From Ophiocordyceps camponoti-saundersi (nom. inval.) (lineage: Eukaryota; Ascomycota; Sordariomycetes; Hypocreales; Ophiocordycipitaceae), in assembly GCA_003339415.1 (NCBI GenBank), contig PDHQ01000058.1, positions 105,890 through 169,889 of the forward strand: a DNA stretch of 64,000 nt, in the 5' to 3' direction. Below the pieces are notes generated by a model. It ran no database searches. It worked only from the letters and a program-made list of their open reading frames with translations, and was not told the origin of the DNA. Positions within the stretch are counted from its first letter, which is position 1. Each line of letters starts with the position of its first letter. Of the stretch, positions 21,420-35,072 are shown one piece after another. Position numbers and translations under genes: made by a program.

Positions 21420-23372
21420 GGACAGGCCGATGTTTATTCCGACTTCACACATGTCCACCCCCCAAAGTGGCTGCTGGGGTTTATCAGGGAAACCCCCCCT
21501 TGGTACATTTCGGGGATATCTTTTTGCAACAACAGCTTCTAGGTAGGAAGGCGTGGGATAGACTGCGGTTTTTCTTTGGTCACGAGGCGCGCGGGACTCG
21601 ACTCTGCTGCAGGAGTGGCCGCCAAGGTGGTATATGAATGACGAGACGCGCGCGCGTGCGTGCGGGCGATAATTAGTTTACTGGTGGAGAGACAAGGTAT
21701 GTATGGGATGGACTATGTGGTCCAGCGGGAGTATACCAGGGTTGATGGGGGGGGCATATGTGTATGTGTGTGGTTGGATGGGTGGAGGAATGAAAGCTGT
21801 GTGCGTGTGTGCGTCTGTCTGTATGGGAGTTGCTATATGTAGGTAGATAGATAGGTAGGTAGGTAGATAGGTAGGTAGGTGTTGATGGAGGCAAGCGGAG
21901 AGCGGCAGACAGAAAAAGGGGAATATGACGTCTTGCCCCAAGTTTCCATGGAAGAGGTGCATATGGACGTGGCTGGCCTTGTTGCACCACGTCTTCCTCG
22001 GTCACAGGATCGTTCTGCTTTGCTTGTGAACTGTTTCTAGTATCTGGAAGGATTTGAGCACAGCTTTGTCTGCCTCGGCTATGGCTTTATCCTCGTTACG
22101 ATGGAAAGTGACGGATGGATGGATGACTTGGAAGGGGCTGTGTTCCTTTCTCTCTCTCTCTCCCTTTTTTTTTCCTGCTACGACCGAGTCCACTTTGGAA
22201 GGATTGGTTCCCCGATGTACGTCTGTATGTATGTTTGGACGGGGGATGGACGTCGGCTTGTATCGTCGGGGTTTGGTGAGAGGGTTGGTTGGGGTGTGTG
22301 TTTTTTTTTTTTTTCATTTTCCCCCACTGCTTGGCTCGTCATTACGGCCCCCCCCTTGTTTGGTTTTCGCACTTGGCGGGACGATTAATCGGTCTATATA
22401 TGTATGTGCTGCATATCTGCCATAGACTCGAGTATCATGGACTTTGTAATATCCACCGCTACTACGCTTGGCAAAACCAAGTATGTACAAGTGAAATTGA
22501 TTGAAAGACGGGCTGGTTGGAAAAAAAAAATGAAGAGAGAAAAAAAAAAATCGGTCATGGTGTGATTTTATCTCTGGTTTTTTTTTTTAAGCGCGTGGAA
22601 TGCGGTCGGGGCTTTGGGTGATGGTGGTAGGTTAATGGCCGGGGATAATGTTGGCCGACGACGTTGTGTTTTGTGATGAACATCGTCGATTTAGGGGGGA
22701 AGGTTGTTTCATTGCTGGTGGGGTTATTTATTTTGATTCAAGAGTTTGATTTGTCTTTGTTAGGCAACTCTCTGCTTGTTTGTTCATCTGCCGAAGTTGA
22801 TGAAACGATGAGAGAGGAGGAGAGAGGGTGCTTTATGTTTCCCGATGTGGTTTACTCTCTCATCGGATGTGAGGATTATAGCTTTTGTTTGGTTCCCCTT
22901 GACGCATTAAAGGTTGAAATTTTTATCAAAGCAGGGACATTTTAGGGGCATGTCTTTTTTTTTTTTTTTTCTTTCTTCTTCTTCAAGACTAATGCGGTTT
23001 TAGACATGGCAGGGCTTTCCATTCAAGACTGGAGGAGTGAGTTTCCCCTTTGTTCTTCTGGATACAATCATCTTGTAAAGTGGCTTTTTGCGTTCCATCT
23101 GTTGAACAGCATCAGAGTTAAAGCCGAGTAGAAAAAGGGGGGGGGTGTGAAGTGAAGGGAAAAAAAAAAAAAGCCTGGCCGTCGCTCCTATTCCTTTACC
23201 CTTTTCAAGTGGGAATAGCTTTCTCTAACTCAACTCTCTCTTTTTTTTTTATTTCATCAACCAGCCGAATTCTTAAAGAAGAAGAACCGTCGGGACGAAA
23301 GTTGTTGGCATTGCGCGGGTAAAAATAAATAGGGAGTGGGAAGTGAACTGTTGAGAGTGAGTTTTTGTTAGA

Positions 23373-23374
<2 letters not shown>

Positions 23375-23408
<34 letters not shown>
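23375..23408. repeat. Poly-G run, 34 bases
   Basis: Uninterrupted G tract followed by further G-rich sequence to about 23440. It could form a G-quadruplex on the plus strand; length may be unreliable because of sequencing slippage. Confidence 0.85.
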
Positions 23409-23409
<1 letters not shown>

Positions 23410-24764
23410 GGGAAGAAGGGGGAAAAGGGGGGGGAAGCAGCGCGGCGGTTAAAAAGGACAAGAAGAAGGAAATAAAAAGAACAACGTGGATCATCAACCA
23501 AGGCCATTGTTATGTGTGTTTTTCTTTTCTTCTCTAGACTAGACTAACCCCTGACGATCTCGGCTCTAGAGGCCCGTTCCGTTGGCGCCGGTCGTTGAGA
23601 AGCGCAATGGGGGGGGGTAAAGGAAGTAAAGTCAGTAGGAAGAAGGGGGGAGTTTTTTGATTAAAAAAAATGCCTTCGGGAGAAAGAAGAGCGAGAGAAA
23701 TAAAAATCAATGGAAGAAGAGGAGGGGGAATAGAGAAGGGAAAAAAAAAAAACTCTGAATGACCTGATTGATAGACGTGGAGTGGCTGTCAGTTGTGAAA
23801 CTGGTCACTTACGTACCCTTCCTCTTTTTTTGGGGGGACGATGGAATTGGGTTGGGTAGGATTATGAAGATGGTATCTGGATTGGAGATTGGTTCTTGAT
23901 TGTTAGTTGGATTGTATAGGGGAGGTTTTATTCTTTTGCGTTGGTGTTGTGACTGTGGTTGATCTAGTTGAAGCCCTTGCCATGAATGAACAAGACAGAT
24001 AATCGACGATGAAGGGAGAGATGATCCCAAACCCTCTTTTCTCTTTTCCTTCTTTTCCTTCTTCTTCTCCTTCTTCTTCTTTCTACCCATCTGTGTACAT
24101 CTGTACGTGAGTATTCGGGGCTCTTCCTCCGGAACGGTTCCCCATCCCCATTCCCATCCGGAGAGGGGTAGGGTAGCCTCCTCGGCATCCTGGGTGCGAG
24201 CCCTGAGAAAGGAAAAAGGGGGTGGGGGAGAAGAAAAAAAAAACCGTTTTTATGCCGAGCTCAGCTTAGCCTCGGGAGTTGATGCCAAGGGGGGAGACAC
24301 ATGACGAAGGGGGAAGGGGGGGACAAGGTTGCTTTTCTGACGAGGTAGAGAGAGGAGGATGTTCTGTTTGTTGTTCGAAAACCTGCTTTTCTCTCTAGCT
24401 GCTTCCCTTTCTTTTCTTTTTCCTATGTATGTATGTATGTGATTCGTTTTCCCTCTTCGTTATACCGGCGTATGTAAAAGCGTCAAGGAAGAGAGATCAA
24501 AAGGCTGCCCCCCCCCCTCTTTTTTTTCCTTTCTCTCCTCGGCTCCGGAACAGCCAAGTGCCGGGTGCAAGGGAGGGAGAAGGGGCTTAAGACAGGCATG
24601 CTTCTGGATACACACGTGTTTTTTCTCTGCGTTGAAGGGCTATATATAGAGTAGAGTGGAAGAGACTACCTATTTCATGCAGCGGCTGTTCGGCACCATG
24701 GTTGGACCGATTTGCTGCTTTATGGGGTTGCATGCTTCTTTTGTCCCATCCTCTTTTTGTCTCA

Positions 24765-24810
<46 letters not shown>

Positions 24811-25297
24811 TTGGTTGTCTTTCACGTCATGATGACTCTATATATGAGGCACTTCTCTCCTCTTTTTCTCTCTCTCTCTCTCTGGACATTTCCGCATATA
24901 GACTAGCTGACTACCTAGGTATCCATGATTCTGACGCGCAGTAGGTAGGTAGGTGGTAAGTCTTGTGAGATGAGACTCCTATGCATGTGTGTAAAGGGAA
25001 AAAAAACGGGTGTTTCCCTTTTTTTTTCATCCTTTTGCGGAGAGAGAGAGAGAGAGAAACTCAACTTGCTGCTGCTGCTTCTTCTTCTCATTTCTTTTCT
25101 TTTTTTTTGCTTATTTTCTCCTCTGATCAGGTCAAGGATAGAAGACATACATACATACATAGGTTGCAGCGGAACCAGGGTGACCTATAGTATGCCCGTC
25201 TACTCGGCGCAATGCCGGCCGATAAAAGTTGACCGTGCCAGTGCGGAACGTAGCACGGCGCAACGCGACTCGGAGACCAGGGGGGAGGGTGTGTAGT

Positions 25298-25328
<31 letters not shown>

Positions 25329-28300
25329 GTGAGTGTGTGAGTGTGGTGTGGCGATAGGGGGGAAGGGTTGAGAAAGAAAAAGGGGGGGGGAGGAAGGATG
25401 AGTGTTTTTCTTTCCCCTTCTAGCCGCGCTTCGTCTTTGTGTTTATTTTCTTATAATCGTGATCGATTATTTCTTCTACGGCGATCTGATAAATAGACAC
25501 ACACACATTGACAGAGGGATGGAAAGACTGACGATGGGATGATATGTATGTGTGTATGTATGTATGTAGAGGAGGCGCATGCATGCGTGTATGTGTGCAG
25601 AATTATTACACACATACCTACATAACCTTCTTCCGTACGGATACTTGTGTCAAGGAGATCGCGATTCAGCCACGTCCCGCCGTAGGTAGGTAGCATGGTT
25701 AGAGGTAGGCAGGCAGACGCAACTCACCGTCACTCACCCTCACTCTCTAGGTACTCACACTCTCTGCATCCAAGTGGAGTTTCTTTTATCCCCCCTTCCC
25801 CTGCTCTTCTCTCTGACGGTACCGACAGATGTCGTGCACTGGCTGTCCTGGGAAGTGGACGGGACCTTCACCGCTTTGCTGCGTGGCTTCACGCGCGGTG
25901 TGGTGTGTGTGTGTGTCTCTCTCTCTCTCTCTCTCTATCCTCTCTTCCCAGCCAAACCCTGGTCTTTTTTTTTCCTTTCTTTTTCTTCTTCTTTTCTTCC
26001 CTTTGTGGGATCAGTGCGGATACCATCTCCGGGGCTTTCGGTAAGGCTTCAGCCGAGAGGAAGAGAGGACGAGACATGCAGAGTGGGGAAAAGAAACAGG
26101 GATTGGGATTGAGATGCTTCGAGGGTGAAGACATAGTAACTAGCAATAAAATGATAGATGACGATATGACGATAATCTATGGAGAGAAGAAGAAGAAGAA
26201 GAAGAAGAAGAAAACACATACATACCTACATACATACATACATACATCATCGGTCACACTCAACGGCCCATTGCCTATTACGAGCGAGACATGGGCAAGT
26301 CATTCGGTTCGTTCGTCAAACCATCTTCCGGCTTCGGCAGATGAAAGAAAAAAGGCCATGTTATGTATGTATGCACAAGGTGTAGAGCATGGGTGCATGT
26401 ATGAAGATATGTATGGAGGCATGTTAACGTATGTATGTCATGCGGGAGCCGATGGGCAAATCAACAGTCAATCCACCTTTATGCCGTTTCCCTTTTTGAT
26501 TTCCCTTCCTGCTTTTTCTATCCTTGACAAGTTGATGGCATGGAAGACGTGGACGAGGTGGAACAACTAGAGCCCGGATAACTGAACTGAACTGACTCGT
26601 CTGAGTTGTGTGTAAAACTGCTGCGAGCCGCCAAGACGCAATTTTGTTTTTCTTTCCTTTCACCCCCTCCCTCCCTTATTCTCTTGTCCTTTTTCTCTTC
26701 CTTCTTTCTTTCTCTTGCTCTCCAGGTGGGAAAGACAAAACTGGTGCGACTCGAGTAAGATGAGAGAATTTGCCCGACGCGTGTTTTTTCTTTTCCCCTT
26801 TCCTTGGAATTCTCCCTCCCATCTCTCTCTCTCTCCTTCTATCGGTTTCGTTACATATCATTTCTTCTGCTTTTTCTTTGTGCTTTACTTCACGATAGAG
26901 TCCGTAATGGGAATAGTTAAAAAAAATCACATACACGTGAACCCCCCCCCCCCCCCCTGTCGTTCATCAACTTAAAACCAATCATCTAGAACCGGACTTG
27001 GCCGAGCTTAAGGGAAACTTTACTTACATGGAAAGCAAAGGAGGATTTTTCTTTACCACCGACTATTCTCCCCTCTTGTGGCTTGGGGGAAACGACTCTT
27101 CTTGGCTTTTGGAAAGGGTAAGAAGAGAAGAAAAAATTTTTTTTTCCCCTTCTTTTCTTTTCCCCATAGCTGAGCCCCTTCAGCCAAGCCCCTTCAAGCG
27201 GGTCGAAAGCGGAAGACACAAAGCAACAACTTAAAAATTCCTTATTGTCATTATTTTCTGGCTCTCTCTTCTGGGTCCGCCCCGGTGTCAGCGGCCCGAC
27301 CGCTTCTCGATGGACCATGATCCCCTGTCTTGGCCCCAATGTTACCGTGGGTTTTTGTTCCTTGGAGCTTATATTAGACTTTGGAAGAAGGAAAAGAAGC
27401 AAGAAGAGGGAGTTGTACATATAGGATGCATGTACGTGTGCGTATACTTGTTAGAGAGAGGAAGAGAGACGGAGAGAGAGAGCTATGTAGCCGTGTACGG
27501 ATACAAGTCGTCGACGTGCGTCCAATTAAGCTTCGACATATTAAACACGTCTCCTATATGATCGATGGAGAGGGCTCCACGCGTAGGCGGAGGCAGGGAA
27601 GCTTATGTGTGTGCGTGTGTGTGTGTGTGTGTCTAGTCACCTGACGGCATCAGCCCATGCATCCATGTCTTACATGCTCTGATACAGGGACAGACCCTGC
27701 GGAACCGGCAGGCATGGAGAGATACAATGTGCGTGAGTGTAAACCGACCCACAGGCAGGAAAAGAAGCAGTACAAGAGAAAAAAACGCTGCCAAATGACG
27801 TGGACGGGTCTCCCGATCAGATATGGGCCGGGTGGGGGAGGGTGTAGCAGTAGCATCCTTGTTGTTTTGTTTTCGGAAGAGCTGCGATAGGGCAGACAAG
27901 TTTTTTGTGCAACCGAGAGGAGGAATCGAGCGGATGAGCCACGATGTGTCACCTGTTTCTCTCTCTCTCTCTCTCTGTCTCTCTGTCTCTCTTCCTGGTG
28001 GTCTCTCAGAGCAACGCCCGGCGGTGGTAACGGAGTCCCATCCATGACGGCGCTAACAAGTCGAAAGAAGAAAAGAACGAACCGATAGCCGAAACGGAGG
28101 ATTGAAAAAGAAATAGAGAGTCAAGCATATATTGATAACACGCACAAGAGACGGTACAATCAGTCTCCGTTAAGTACCTAGTGATAGGGTACTAGCAGCA
28201 TACGGATATAGAAATATGATTATGAAGAAGGATTAATTTCACATTGCATCAGCAAAACTAACTGCGAGTTCCTGACTACCTAGGTAGGTAGGTAAGTAGG

Positions 28301-31300
28301 TAGGTGACTGCGGGATCCGGGTTGGGTTACTACCACCTCCCTACCTACCTAGACAGTCAGGTTCAGAAAGAAAATGAGTATCAGGAAGCAAGGGCAGGGG
28401 GGAAACAAAAACAAGCTGAACAACGACGACGAGGAATGAAGTCCCGTCGATGATTGTTTTCGGCTATCCATCTCTTGGCGGGAGAGGAGGAAGGCGGGGG
28501 GAAACCAGGGCCGAGGGAAACGGGGATGCGACGAGCCGACGGATATTTTCAACAGATTGATACACACGGATACATACACACAATATATCCGTCCATACTC
28601 CCCGTCTTTACCCACGGAACCATGATATCATATATGCAACTGGCAAAAAGAAGACAATCGTGCTTACCTCCTGAAGCACAACCAAAAAAGAGACCCAGGA
28701 ACCGCCAAGGAACAACGAATAAATGACGGTGACTAAGTACCCCCCCGTCATTCCGCCCGTCGGGCTATTCGGGAGAATAGGGGGAGCGACAGCATGTCCG
28801 GTCCGGAGCAGGCTGCCGGTCATGTAATATACCGTGCTGGAGTACCGCTGCCTGCCTCATGGGGTAATGCAACGAATATACATACTTGTGCAGGACAGGG
28901 CTTTCGGGCTGCGGCTACATTCCAGGGGGGGGGACGGTGAAAGAGAACAGTAAAAAAAGGCTTGGCATCCCGCAAGCGGTTCTTTTGCCTGAAGCAGCGT
29001 CTTTCCCCCGGCTGAGGCCGAGATTCCCCTGTAGAAGCCGGGGGTTCGGTTCGACGTCGGCGGCAACGGCGGCAGCGGCGGCAGCGGCTTCTTTCTCTTT
29101 ACCCCCCTCTCCGCCCCCCCCCCCCCTTTTTTTAAGGTTATCAGTTTTTTTTTTCTTGTTTTCCCCATCTGGAGGGTCGGGAGGAAAGGATGTTTCTTCT
29201 ATAGCAGAGATATGGAGAGCGACGGTATTTTTTCTTTATATCCATCTTTTCTCTCTCTCTCTCTCTCTCTCTCTCCCTTCCCCCATTCTTCCTTCCATCT
29301 GACCCTCCTCCGTCTTCCACGGATAAACTTCTATTTATAGTGGCTTGCCGTGATTGGTCTCACCGCGGGCGGGCGCTTATATGTACACTCATGTGTACAT
29401 GCACACAGAGTCTGTCGCTCGCCGAACCATGTGCGTCATTGCAGGGTCTGTGCTGTTGGGGCTTTGGCGGGGAGGGGGGGGGCGGCTGTGAAAAAGAAAG
29501 GGGGTGTCTATAGCTTGACTGAGGGTCACTGAGTGGGAGAAAAAGGGAAGAAGCAAAATAATAGGGTCAGTCACCCACGACTACGGTAGGGGCGTGAGGT
29601 GACAGGCTGCTGATCCTTGCGACGTGCTTGTTTTTTTTTTCTTGCCTTTCTTCTTTTGGCTACCTTGTTAGGATATGCTCTGCGGCTGTCGCGGTGATCC
29701 CCTTCCTTTTCTATCCCCTCTAAAAGCCCCCCCCCCCCCTGCGGCGCCGATAAGGATTTGCGCCTTCACACGCTCGTCCGCGTGACCAGAGAGGACGTGC
29801 ATATAGTAGGCGTTCTTTCTACGTGCACATATTCAGGAGTCACGGCGAAGGAGGAGGATTTTTCTTTTCGGAGGATAAACTAAGAAAATTATTATCAGGA
29901 AAAAGAAGAAGAAAATCCCACACGTTACGGTATAAATGTAGACATTGTGTGGAGGCGGTGCGTCCCGACTCAATCCGCCCGCCCCGTTCTTTGGCGCGTG
30001 CTCCTCTTCTTGTCCTTCTTCTTCTTCTTCTTCCCCTTCTTTAATAGCGGATGTACAGTTATAGGTACCACATTGTACCCCAAGGGTTGTTGCTCATGGT
30101 TTGCGGGGGGGGGGCGAAAGGGGATGGAGAGAGAGGGGGGGAAAGGAGGGACCATCCCCACCGTTTTTTTAGTTGTCGTGCTACTGCTAATAAAGCCAAC
30201 GAAGCGGGCTGGCTACCTACGCTGGCTGGCTGGCAGTCGACAGCGGGACCGACCACGGGTAGCCGCTGACGGAGGGGGAGGGAGGGGAGCCAAAGGGGAG
30301 CCAAGGCCCGGCGACCGCTACCTGTACTAGTTAACGGGTCCCTCTCTTCTTTTTATCCTTTCTTTTTTTTTCCTGCTCTCCCCTTGTGCGCATGACGGGT
30401 GATGCTGGTGGAGGTGGTGGTGGTGATGGGATGCTGCCCATCATTGTTCTTCTTTCTTTCTCCTTTCTTCCCTTTTCTTTTCAGACGATTCGACGCGCGC
30501 ACTGTATCGATGTAAGTGAGTGGCCTAGTATGTGTCCGTACATACATGTTCTGTTATGTGTGGTAACAGTTGTGGCCCAGTTTGGGGCGTATGGGTGTGT
30601 GTATTGTATGTCTGCGCTGAGAGTGGGCGGTAGGCGCCAACGGATGGATGGTCATGGACTCATAGTCAGAGTGATGGTGGGCCTGCTCTTCCATCTTAAT
30701 CAAAATCGTCTACCGTCCGTCGTTCATTTTTGCCTCTCTTCTATCCGCACTTGATACTCCTCTCCTCAGTTCTCCTATCCTCTCCGTCGGGCTTGAAGGC
30801 TGGGCAAAGGCAATTGACTTTGTTTTTTCTTTCCTTCCCCCCCGCCCTCTCCCTATTGTTCGCCGAAATCCCTCTGGTATCTTACTTGAATGCTCGATCT
30901 CTTTCCCGCCCCCCCCCCCCCCCCCCCCCCCTCCTTACCCCCCCTGTCGCTGTCCGCTGGCCCTCCTCCTACTTGCTACTCATGTAGGCCGACTAGCGCA
31001 GGGAACTTCCCCGGTGGCTACTTGTACCTGCTGCTGGCTCTCACTCTCTCACTCCCTCTAACTCTCACTCTCTCTCCCCCCCCCCCCCTACATCTCTCTT
31101 CTACCCTCTTTCACCCTCTCCCCAGTACCACGTACGAATACTTGCTACCACCACTACTGCATGCTCGCCAGGCCCTTCGCCTCTTCCTTGCTATCGACTT
31201 ACCACTACACCTCTACCTCCTCCTCGCTGCTCTGCTAGACTTGTTACGGTTGTTGTTTTTTTTTCTCTTCTTAATAAATAAACCCTTCTACTAACTTTAT

Positions 31301-31340
31301 ATAGCCTAATAAGACCGTACTTCTCTCTTATTCCGCCTAC

Positions 31341-31350
31341 NNNNNNNNNN
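31341..31350. other. Assembly gap (10 N)
   Basis: Ten undetermined bases immediately before a long CT/poly-C tract; the true gap size is unknown, and the neighbouring repeat probably caused the break. Confidence 0.98.
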
Positions 31351-31365
31351 CGGTCTCTTTTTTTT

Positions 31366-31431
<66 letters not shown>

Positions 31432-31485
31432 CCTCCCACCCCCCCCCCCTCTCCCCCCTCCCTCTCCTCCCCCCCTCTCTGTTTC

Positions 31486-31535
<50 letters not shown>

Positions 31536-31632
31536 TTCCCCTCTCCTCCTCTCCTCTCCTCTCTCCTCCTCCTCTTCTTTTCCCTCCCCTCTCCCCTCCT
31601 TACGCCTCTCTCGTTTCTCCACCCCCCCCCTG
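31351..31632. repeat. Almost pure pyrimidine tract with a 49-base poly-C run
   Basis: Apart from a few G and A bases, about 280 bases are only C and T on the plus strand: a CT dinucleotide array (about 31369-31426), C-rich blocks and an unbroken C run at 31487-31535. The array lies roughly 0.9 kb upstream of the transcription-factor start. It may form triplex or i-motif/G-quadruplex structures; the array length in the assembly is doubtful. Confidence 0.9.
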
Positions 31633-32471
31633 CCATAATTGGAAAGCCTCTCCGACTTCATTACTCTCGCTCTTCTCTCCGTCAGCACCGTCGACAATCC
31701 CTCGACGGCTGCGGTTCTCTCTCCCCCTTACTTTCGCTCTGGGACGCCTCCTTGTCATTCGCTTTGCCTTGTTTCTCTCTTTGATTCATCACCTCTTGCT
31801 CGCTTGACTTTCGTCCCGTCTCGTCTTTTGCTGTCGTCGTCCTTCTTCGCGCGCTGCCGCTTGACCTCTTTCGCTACCGCTAGTCCGACGAGCTTCGACC
31901 GTCTTCTTCACGCCCGCTAGACCCAAGAGTCATCATCGAATCGAGCACGACACTCAACAAGGGGACAAAAAGGGTCTTTTGTCAGCCTGCGTCCCTCTCG
32001 AGATCTCGCCCAGCAACTACTGTCGAGGCTCTAAACGCCCATGTCTTGATCACGAACCGTTCAGCTACGATTATTCGTCATCACGCTCGCTTTCTCTTCA
32101 CTTGGAACAGAAATAAGACCGAGGGAAAAAATCAGAAAAAAAGGGGGGAGGGAATAAATAAGCCTTGCTACAACGCCGAATCGACGCCCAGTTTTCCGAT
32201 CGATCCTCCGACTCTTAAGCTTGCGCTACAAGAGCCGAGCCGACCCAATACATCCGACGTCTTCGGCTCCCGACTCCTCTGGACCTGGCACCGTCGCTTC
32301 ATACCTATATACCCCGTCGTCGCTCGCTACCTGCGTCCCCTCTTACGCCAGGTCTTTGGTTTTCTTTCCACGTGCGTTGGACCCCTTGCTCCCTTGTCTG
32401 TCTCGCCAGCCTTGTACTTCTCCCCGCTCAACTTCACCACAGGTCTCTCGCTACTCAGTTAATCATACGAA

Positions 32472-35072
32472 ATGGCCGGTCCCGGTGGTGGTCCCCCTCG
32501 TCGCAGGTTCGTTGTCCCTCGTGAACCGTCTCCGCCGTGTCTAACCTGCTGTTCGGAACCCCAGTCACACCAAATCCCGCAAGGGCTGTGATACCTGGTA
32601 TGTTGTCGTCACCAGCTGCCTTGCCCTGCTTCGGGATTCCCATCTGACTCGACGCAGCAAGCGTCGCCATATCCGCTGTGATGAAAACTTCCCCCAGTGG
32701 TGAGTACCTTGCCGTCCGCATGGCTGGCTGTTGTGCTCATCCTCCGGCTCCAGCCGCAACTGCACCAAGCACAAGATTCGTTGTCCATACAACGACGTCC
32801 AGGTGCCCGACGCCGATCGTTCAAACACTCCGGACAAGCCCGATCTCATGTGGACGCCCCAAATCGAAGCCGCCATTGCCGACTGGCAGGCCACCGGTGT
32901 CTTTCCTCTCCCGTCTCTCGGCGTATACCCTGCCCCCATACCCCATCTCTACTCGGTCGAGGATCTCCGCCTCATCTACCACGTTGCCAGTCTCTATCAT
33001 GAGCTGGCCTCCATTGACGCTAATAACTTTACCCTGTGGACCCGTCATATCCCAACGTATGTCGGGCCCCCCCCCCCCCTTCCCCCTTTTTTTTCCCGCC
33101 TCGTGCAAGTGCCCACCGCTTTGTGCGACGCGGTACCAAAGGCGTGGCGGCCGCTCCGGCACAGAGGTTGTGTCTCGGCTGACGATTATACAGCCTCCTG
33201 AGGATCGGAGCAACGACCCCCTACGTCATGCATGCCCTGCTCGCCTTCTCCGCCATGCACATCGCCTTCCTCACCGACTGCCCCTTGGTCGGCAGTATGG
33301 CTTTCGAGCACCGCGGCGTCGCCCTCAGCGGTCTGCACGAGGCCATCGGCTCTTTTTCCCGCGACACGTCGGACGCCATACTTGCCGCCTCGCTCGTTCT
33401 CTCTTGGCAGGCTACGGATTGGTGCGTTGATGTTTTTTGTTTGATTTTTTCCCTCTTTCTTTCCTGCCTCTAAGTAGGGAGAACATCATCATTGATGCTA
33501 ACGAGCTGTGCAGGCGTAGCTGGACTCAGTTGATGCAGGGCACTTCGACGGTATGTGAGAATCGCAGTTGGCATCATGATTCGGGCAGGAAACGAGATGC
33601 CACGCTGCCGACCAGTGACAGCCGCCCGACTGGGACGGTCTCGGCTGACTGAGGCGCTTATTTGCAGGTCATTGACGCCATGGATGCCTGGAAACATGAA
33701 TCGCAGTTCGGCGACTTCATCGCCGAGAGTAGCACCTTCCCCACGGCGCCACCTTCGCCCGGCCCCGACCACCGACCCAGCCAGCCGCGCGAGGAAGACT
33801 TGCGTGCCTCGCAGCGCACCCTTGAGCAGGTACAGAAGGTTGAGGCTCATCTCAAGCGAAACAAGGAGGAGACGAAGCAGATCCAGCATCTCATCGGCTT
33901 CCTCAAAGGCGCCCGCAAGATTAGCCCCTCCCTCTCCATCGCGGCCCAGTACGAGCGCCTACAGCCCCTGAGAACTTGGCTCTTCTGGATGCCCGTGGGC
34001 TATCTGCAGACGCAGCACGGCTCGCCCAACTCGCTCGTCATCATCGCCCACCTCTACACCGTCGCCCTGCTCATGGAGCGTCTTTTCCCCGAGATCGGTG
34101 CGGCCTACTTTGGCAGCCTGTCCATCTCGCCTGTCGAGGAGATCGCCCGCCGGCTCATGTCCATCAGCGTGTCGGGCGGCCACGACGGCCGGGCCCAGCA
34201 GCAGACGCCCCTGACGCTCATGGAATTCCCCATCGACACCGTGGCCGAGTTCCGCAACCGCATGGGCTGGGTTCACCCGGAGCGGACGCCGTCGTTCCCG
34301 CAGTTCCACCCGCCCAACTTCCCCGTCGGCGAGACGACGGAGCCGCAGTACGCGCCCTACAGCAACGTGTCGTTCAGCTACAGCGAGCACGAGATGCCGG
34401 TGCTCAACAGCGCCTCGATGCCGGGACTGCAGCAGCCGCCGCCGCCGGTCAGCCCGTCGGTGCTGTCGTCGCCCTTTACGCACCAGCAATACCTCAACGT
34501 CCCGTCGCCGTCGTACGCGGGCGGGGCCTACAGCCCGGCCTCGTCGACGTTTGAGGGCTCGGTCGCGTACAGCGACTCGGAGGAGTACGGATCCTTTGGC
34601 CACGCTGCCTACCAATCTGGTCAGCCGTCCATGTTAAGCGAGGCGCATCGCAGCTACGGCGTCGGGTTCGTCACTCCCCACCAGCCCGTGTGGATCTAAA
34701 AGGCCCTGTTAGATGGCGCCCGATAGGCAACCCCCTTCGCCTTGTTTCGCTCGAGGAAAAAGTCGCACTCGGATTGACCGTTTTCTGTTCTGACCGTCCA
34801 GGAACTCGTCTGGCGGTTCGGCCACGACGTCGTCGTCTTACCCGCCCCCGGAGGACTCGCCCGCCGGAGGAGCCCCGCCCCCCTACATCAAGTCTGAAAA
34901 GCCCCGAGCGCCCGAGTCTCCCGAGCCGCTGCACCTCGGGCGCCACCGTCACTCGGTCTCTGCCTCGTCCTGTTGGCACCCGTCATCGCCCCTGGCGCGA
35001 GCCCCGCTGGTACCGCCGTCGTCCGAACTGCCTCTGCTACCCGATCGGAAGGGCAAGAGTCGAGCCGTTTAG
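32472..35072 (+). CDS. Zn2Cys6 fungal transcription factor
   Basis: Nuclear DNA-binding regulator. Reconstructed exons: 32472-32506, 32565-32597, 32658-32699, 32754-33056, 33203-33421, 33514-33550, 33668-34665, 34802-35072, giving 645 residues. The binuclear zinc cluster is Cys20-x2-Cys23-x6-Cys30-x6-Cys37-x2-Cys40-x6-Cys47, assembled across four exons. The preceding basic SHTKSRKGCDTCKRRH resembles regulators of the Upc2/sterol-response type. A helical fungal regulatory domain follows (YVMHALLAFSAMH, SWQATDW, YERLQPLRTWLFW). The C-terminus is Pro/Ser-rich. Exon 7 read through ends at 34699 with VWI; donor GTTCGT at 34666, branch site CTGACC and acceptor at 34801 instead add a 90-codon exon with ordinary coding composition. 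Both isoforms may exist. Target genes unknown. Confidence 0.85.

Larger units (their letters stand above)
21420..32471. other. Gene-free, low-complexity region of about 11 kb
   Basis: I find no supportable coding gene. Open frames here are short, rich in Ser/Pro/Leu or Lys/Arg from C/T or A/G runs, and lack domains. The region is dense in microsatellites (TAGG near 21838-21880, CT at 24771-24796, TATG at 25300-25328, ATAC near 26218-26247), homopolymers and palindromic CCGTACGG motifs. The last 800 bases (31640-32471) are pyrimidine-rich with better base composition and probably contain the promoter and a long 5' leader of the transcription-factor gene. Non-coding RNAs cannot be excluded. Confidence 0.6.

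Noticed and set aside
22664..22945. 93-codon open frame in the gene desert
   Set aside because: Base composition of non-coding neighbours, no recognised motif; kept out for lack of support.
25695..26570. 291-codon open frame
   Set aside because: Composed largely of microsatellite and pyrimidine-run translations (Ser/Leu/Phe, Lys and His/Thr/Tyr runs); no domain, no splice logic.
31191..31697. Open frame across the assembly gap
   Set aside because: Translates the CT/poly-C tract and undetermined bases into Gly/Arg/Glu repeats; not a protein.
32046..32462. 138-codon open frame just upstream of the regulator
   Set aside because: Ends before the regulator start, no family match; more likely 5' leader sequence.
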